Source: Acanthaster planci
Lineage: Eukaryota > Echinodermata > Asteroidea > Valvatida > Acanthasteridae
Assembly: GCF_001949145.1 (NCBI RefSeq)
Contig: NW_019091481.1
Location: 190,613-210,049 of the forward strand
DNA: 19,437 nt
Reading direction: 5' to 3'
The position numbers were made by a program, and so were the translations under genes. Positions 19,340-19,437 of this stretch are shown one piece after another; within the stretch, counting starts at the first letter, position 1; each line of letters starts with the position of its first letter. The notes under the pieces were generated by a model. That model did no database searches and was not told the origin of the DNA. It saw only the letters and a list, made by a program, of their open reading frames with translations.

Positions 19340-19400
19340 CTACAATCCCGGACAAAACTCGTTGGAACATGCCTCCCCCCTTGCCCCTTGTCAATGTTGC
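19340..19400 (+). repeat. Dispersed repeat copy B
   Basis: This block is the partner of the one at 1819-1904: CTACAATCCCGGACAAAA, GTTGGAACA, a C-rich spacer and GTCAATGTTG. The spacer is shorter than in copy A. The element may extend past the window edge. Confidence 0.6.
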
Positions 19401-19437
19401 TTCTTATTGGGTACGTTGGGCCGAATCTTGGTCCAAT

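Overview
This is a single-gene window of eukaryotic nuclear DNA, very probably from a marine invertebrate. It is AT-rich, and the one gene is broken into short exons by GT-AG introns. The spaces between are full of tRNA-derived SINEs, foldback elements and small satellites. The 14-mer TACATGTACATGTA and the TAGGCCTA palindrome recur; both remind me of echinoderm or hemichordate genomes, and molluscs are possible. That placement is an impression, not a proof.

The gene lies on the minus strand from 18319 (ATG) to 6516 (stop). I could reconstruct a complete 13-exon aldehyde dehydrogenase of the ALDH1/ALDH2 class, most like vertebrate ALDH1A2. All twelve introns are GT-AG, all junction phases agree, and the joined frame is 1467 nt (488 residues). 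No mitochondrial presequence is present, so a cytosolic enzyme is predicted. NAD-binding and catalytic residues are all kept: Asn157, Lys180, Gly233/Gly238, Glu256, Cys290 and Glu387. Several residues that line the substrate tunnel in ALDH2/ALDH1A are replaced.

Layout from left to right: 1-6100 is non-coding DNA downstream of the gene. It holds a dispersed-repeat copy (about 1819-1904), a tRNA-derived SINE (about 2841-3115) and a tRNA-Ser/Leu-like SINE (about 3785-3900). A candidate polyadenylation signal lies at 6104-6109. Positions 6516-13311 carry exons 13 to 2. Intron 11 holds a second, inverted copy of the tRNA-Ser/Leu-like SINE. Intron 3 holds a tetranucleotide array followed by a G-quadruplex-type (GGGTT)4 block.

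Intron 1 (13312-18289) is about 5 kb and carries most of the unusual material: a cluster of overlapping unidentified ORFs (14119-14802), a foldback element (15556-15796), six copies of a 21-bp tandem repeat (17204-17329), and a larger foldback element that starts directly after that array (17330-17799). Exon 1 is at 18290-18319. Just upstream of the start codon is a third foldback element (18475-18766). The right edge of the window holds the second copy of the dispersed repeat seen near 1819.

I found no second protein-coding gene, no structural RNA gene, and no prokaryotic feature.
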